Shown here one piece after another: positions 5,284 to 5,826 of a DNA stretch of 5,826 nt (positions are counted from its first letter, which is position 1; each line of letters starts with the position of its first letter). The position numbers were made by a program, and so were the translations under genes. Origin of the DNA: Pyrobaculum sp. GTDB taxonomy: Archaea > Thermoproteota > Thermoprotei > Thermoproteales > Thermoproteaceae. A model generated the notes under the pieces. It was not told where the DNA came from. It ran no database searches and worked only from the letters and a program-made list of their open reading frames with translations. The stretch spans positions 1 to 5,826 of the forward strand of contig WYEI01000250.1 of the NCBI GenBank assembly GCA_009903905.1, given 5' to 3'.

Positions 5284-5826
5284 CTGTTACTTAGACAGTG
5301 GCCACCTAGACACAGCACCCTTCAGCAGACCAACTAATATTGTTGCTTTGCCCATGTTAGACACTAGCCGCGTTGACTATGCTAACGATGTTTCAATAGC
5401 TTCAAGTATGTTCAGCTCCACAACCGTACACATCCGACGTATTTGCCAACAGCCGAAGCGCTACGCCGAGCTAGCCGGGGTTGGCATAACATTACTCATG
5501 CATAGAGGGAGGAGATGGACCGTGGAGGGCGTCGCGGCGGGCACCGCCTTCCTCTCCTCGACCATCCTTCTGGCGAAGGCTGTTGTGATCCACCAGCTGG
5601 CGCTGAGGGACTACCTCCTCTATGTTCGTCGGATATCACGTGGCCACCGCCTACTACGTCGAGTCGCGGCTCGCATTCAGGGACGTCAAGCCCCACGTGG
5701 CGCTATACGTCTGGATCCCCGCTGTGGACCTGACGGCGCCTCTCTGGCCCGCCGCGCTTATAGCCGCCGCGGAGCCGCAAATTCACGGCAAACATCAAGA
5801 GAAACATCAAGTACTCCTGCTGTCAA
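5282..5826 (+). pseudogene. Frameshifted probable membrane-protein gene, running off the right edge
   Basis: After a TAA at 5279 a frame opens that includes ATG at 5354 and at 5498. Its convincing part is KRYAELAGVGITLLMHRGRR followed by a hydrophobic run, VEGVAAGTAFLSSTILLAKA (about 5522-5581), then VVIHQLALRDYLL. From about 5620 this frame turns into arginine-rich nonsense, while the frame beginning at ATG 5622 (offset +1) becomes protein-like. It reads MFVGYHVATAYYVESRLAFR, then DVKPHVALYVWIPAVDL, then a second hydrophobic stretch, TAPLWPAALIAAA. A base gained or two lost between about 5605 and 5625 would join them. A further shift near 5775 is possible, since the third frame there gives RKFTANIKRNIKYS. 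Two probable transmembrane helices suggest an integral membrane protein; the family is not recognised. An alternative is an intact small gene starting at 5622, or a sequencing error in an intact gene. Confidence 0.45.
5790..5811 (+). repeat. Short tandem duplication, 12-base unit
   Basis: AAACATCAAGAG at 5790-5801 is followed directly by AAACATCAAG at 5802-5811, so nearly two copies of a 12-base unit. It preserves frame and sits at the possible second frameshift in the membrane-protein relic. It may be simple slippage; only two copies are visible. Confidence 0.5.

Noticed and set aside
5515..5733. A 72-codon plus-strand frame and its minus-strand counterpart near 5496-5696.
   Set aside because: Both are glycine/proline/arginine-rich translations of GC-rich DNA and compete with the hydrophobic, protein-like frames of the membrane-protein relic.

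Overview
The window looks like chromosomal DNA of a hyperthermophilic crenarchaeon, most likely Pyrobaculum or a close relative in the Thermoproteales. Reasons: GC-rich coding with AGG/AGA arginine and ATA isoleucine codons, GTG starts right at the first beta-strand of proteins, AT-rich TATA-like elements about 22-24 bases before start codons with no Shine-Dalgarno (leaderless style), protein chemistry typical of hyperthermophiles, and the relic of an ATPase family I associate with that group. The genus is inferred from style, not from a database match.

Layout. (1) 1-1088, minus: a GT4 glycosyltransferase of the Alg11-like type, cut by the left edge. (2) 1089-1130: a 42-base divergent promoter with a perfect 6-bp inverted repeat (1102-1117) lying exactly midway between the two GTG starts. 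(3) 1131-2426, plus: an FAD-dependent oxidoreductase of the UDP-galactopyranose mutase / protoporphyrinogen-oxidase-like superfamily. It overlaps by ATGA the next gene, (4) 2423-3406, plus, a GT2 glycosyltransferase whose C-terminal third is very AT-rich. (5) 3407-4066: no intact gene. It holds degraded coding DNA, including on the minus strand the tail of an unknown gene overlapping by GTGA the start of a broken ATPase gene. (6) 4067-5254, minus: a second GT4 glycosyltransferase, AT-rich in its N-terminal half, with its own TATA-like element. (7) 5255-5826: a broken plus-strand reading frame for a probable membrane protein, with at least one frameshift, running off the right edge.

The three glycosyltransferases and the mutase-like flavoenzyme form a surface-polysaccharide or N-glycan assembly cluster. 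The GT4 enzymes would extend a lipid-linked glycan on the cytoplasmic face. The flavoenzyme would act on a nucleotide sugar or related substrate, and the translationally coupled GT2 enzyme may use its product. The patchwork base composition and gene wreckage on both sides of the second GT4 gene suggest an accessory, recombination-prone locus. I saw no tRNA, rRNA, CRISPR array or intact transposase.
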